A stretch of 15,515 nucleotides of DNA from Theristus sp. LFF4_11 (taxonomy: Eukaryota > Nematoda > Chromadorea > Monhysterida > Xyalidae): the NCBI GenBank assembly GCA_030248135.1, contig JASANC010000948.1, positions 1 through 15,515 on the forward strand, written 5' to 3'. A program made the translations under genes and the position numbers. The notes beneath the pieces were generated by a model. That model had not been told where the DNA came from and did not search any database. It saw nothing but the letters and a program-made list of their open reading frames with translations. How positions within the stretch are numbered: the first letter of the stretch is position 1; each line of letters begins with the position of its first letter. Shown in pieces: positions 15,265-15,515 of this stretch.

Positions 15265-15515
15265 CAAACAAACGTGTTGCGGTTCTGTGATCAAGTTTAG
15301 TTAAATTTCAACAGCCAGTAATGCACAAAAAATGCCTTCATAGCTTATGGATGTTACAAAAGTTTTTTTGCATTGATTTGATTTGATTGTATTTGCAATG
15401 ATAAAAACGATAAAACTCGGGTTTTCTGTGACATCCGTAGTAGCATACCAGCGAAACAAGCCATTTATAGTGCAGGTTAACACCGTTTGCAAATAAGAGG
15501 GGGGGGGGTAGCGCT
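15265..15515 (+). other. Non-coding tail of window
   Basis: This is AT-rich sequence with no ORF, domain or splice-consistent exon that I can support. It is either the 3' UTR or an intron of the DOMON gene. It ends in a run of ten G followed by TAGCGCT. Confidence 0.5.

Noticed and set aside
14678..15271. 197-residue minus-strand ORF
   Set aside because: It is a shadow of DOMON exon 8, whose + strand frame has clear family motifs and splice sites.

Overview
The window is nuclear DNA of a metazoan. It carries two spliced protein genes on the + strand plus a load of repeats in their introns. The GT...TTTCAG-type introns, the gene families and the high repeat content suggest a nematode or another small ecdysozoan. 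That is an inference, and nothing in the window fixes the species. Coding exons are GC-rich (many CG-rich codons). Introns, intergenic DNA and transposons are AT-rich.

Left and centre (about 1-10108): a PDE12-type 2',5'-phosphodiesterase/deadenylase gene of the EEP (endonuclease/exonuclease/phosphatase) nuclease superfamily, with its 5' end lying off the window. I can chain exons at 765-974, 3432-3666, 3943-4085, 4581-4743, 5052-~5123, (8580-8610, tentative), 8792-8947, 9325-9521 and 9883-10108. Reading phase is kept at every junction, and the catalytic motifs LQEVD, NTHLHFHP, GDFNSTP, GCLDFIW and SDH are intact. One junction is abnormal: the intron before 4581 ends in TTTCCG rather than TTTCAG.

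The PDE12 introns have been colonised. (i) A ~720-bp inverted-repeat element (15-734) has a perfect 10-bp target duplication. (ii) A second intron holds a 155-bp near-perfect inverted repeat (1057-1599) followed directly by ten copies of a ~150-bp tandem repeat (1625-3060). (iii) A 205-bp foldback element occupies 4248-4452. (iv) A gag-only LTR retrotransposon (5296-8553) has 625-bp LTRs about 99% identical, a primer-binding site, three small ORFs including a recognisable Gag, and no pol. A strange G/T-only low-complexity block (5149-5295) abuts its left end.

Middle right (10109-12488): about 2.4 kb of AT-rich intergenic DNA with no gene I can support. It must hold the PDE12 3' UTR and the promoter of the next gene.

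Right (12489 to the window end): a secreted multidomain gene in at least eight, perhaps nine, exons. A short signal peptide is followed directly by a histidine (candidate copper 'histidine brace') and an LPMO-like domain ending in an FxSCADVDI motif. Then come two EGF-like modules and a DOMON domain interrupted by a Pro/Glu repeat and a basic KRRKKR stretch. DOMON domains can be haem-binding cytochromes, as in fungal cellobiose dehydrogenase, which reduces LPMOs. A single animal chain with an LPMO-like domain and a DOMON domain is therefore the most interesting biological idea here. It rests on motif reading, not on a search.

The two genes are neighbours on the same strand but have no evident functional link.
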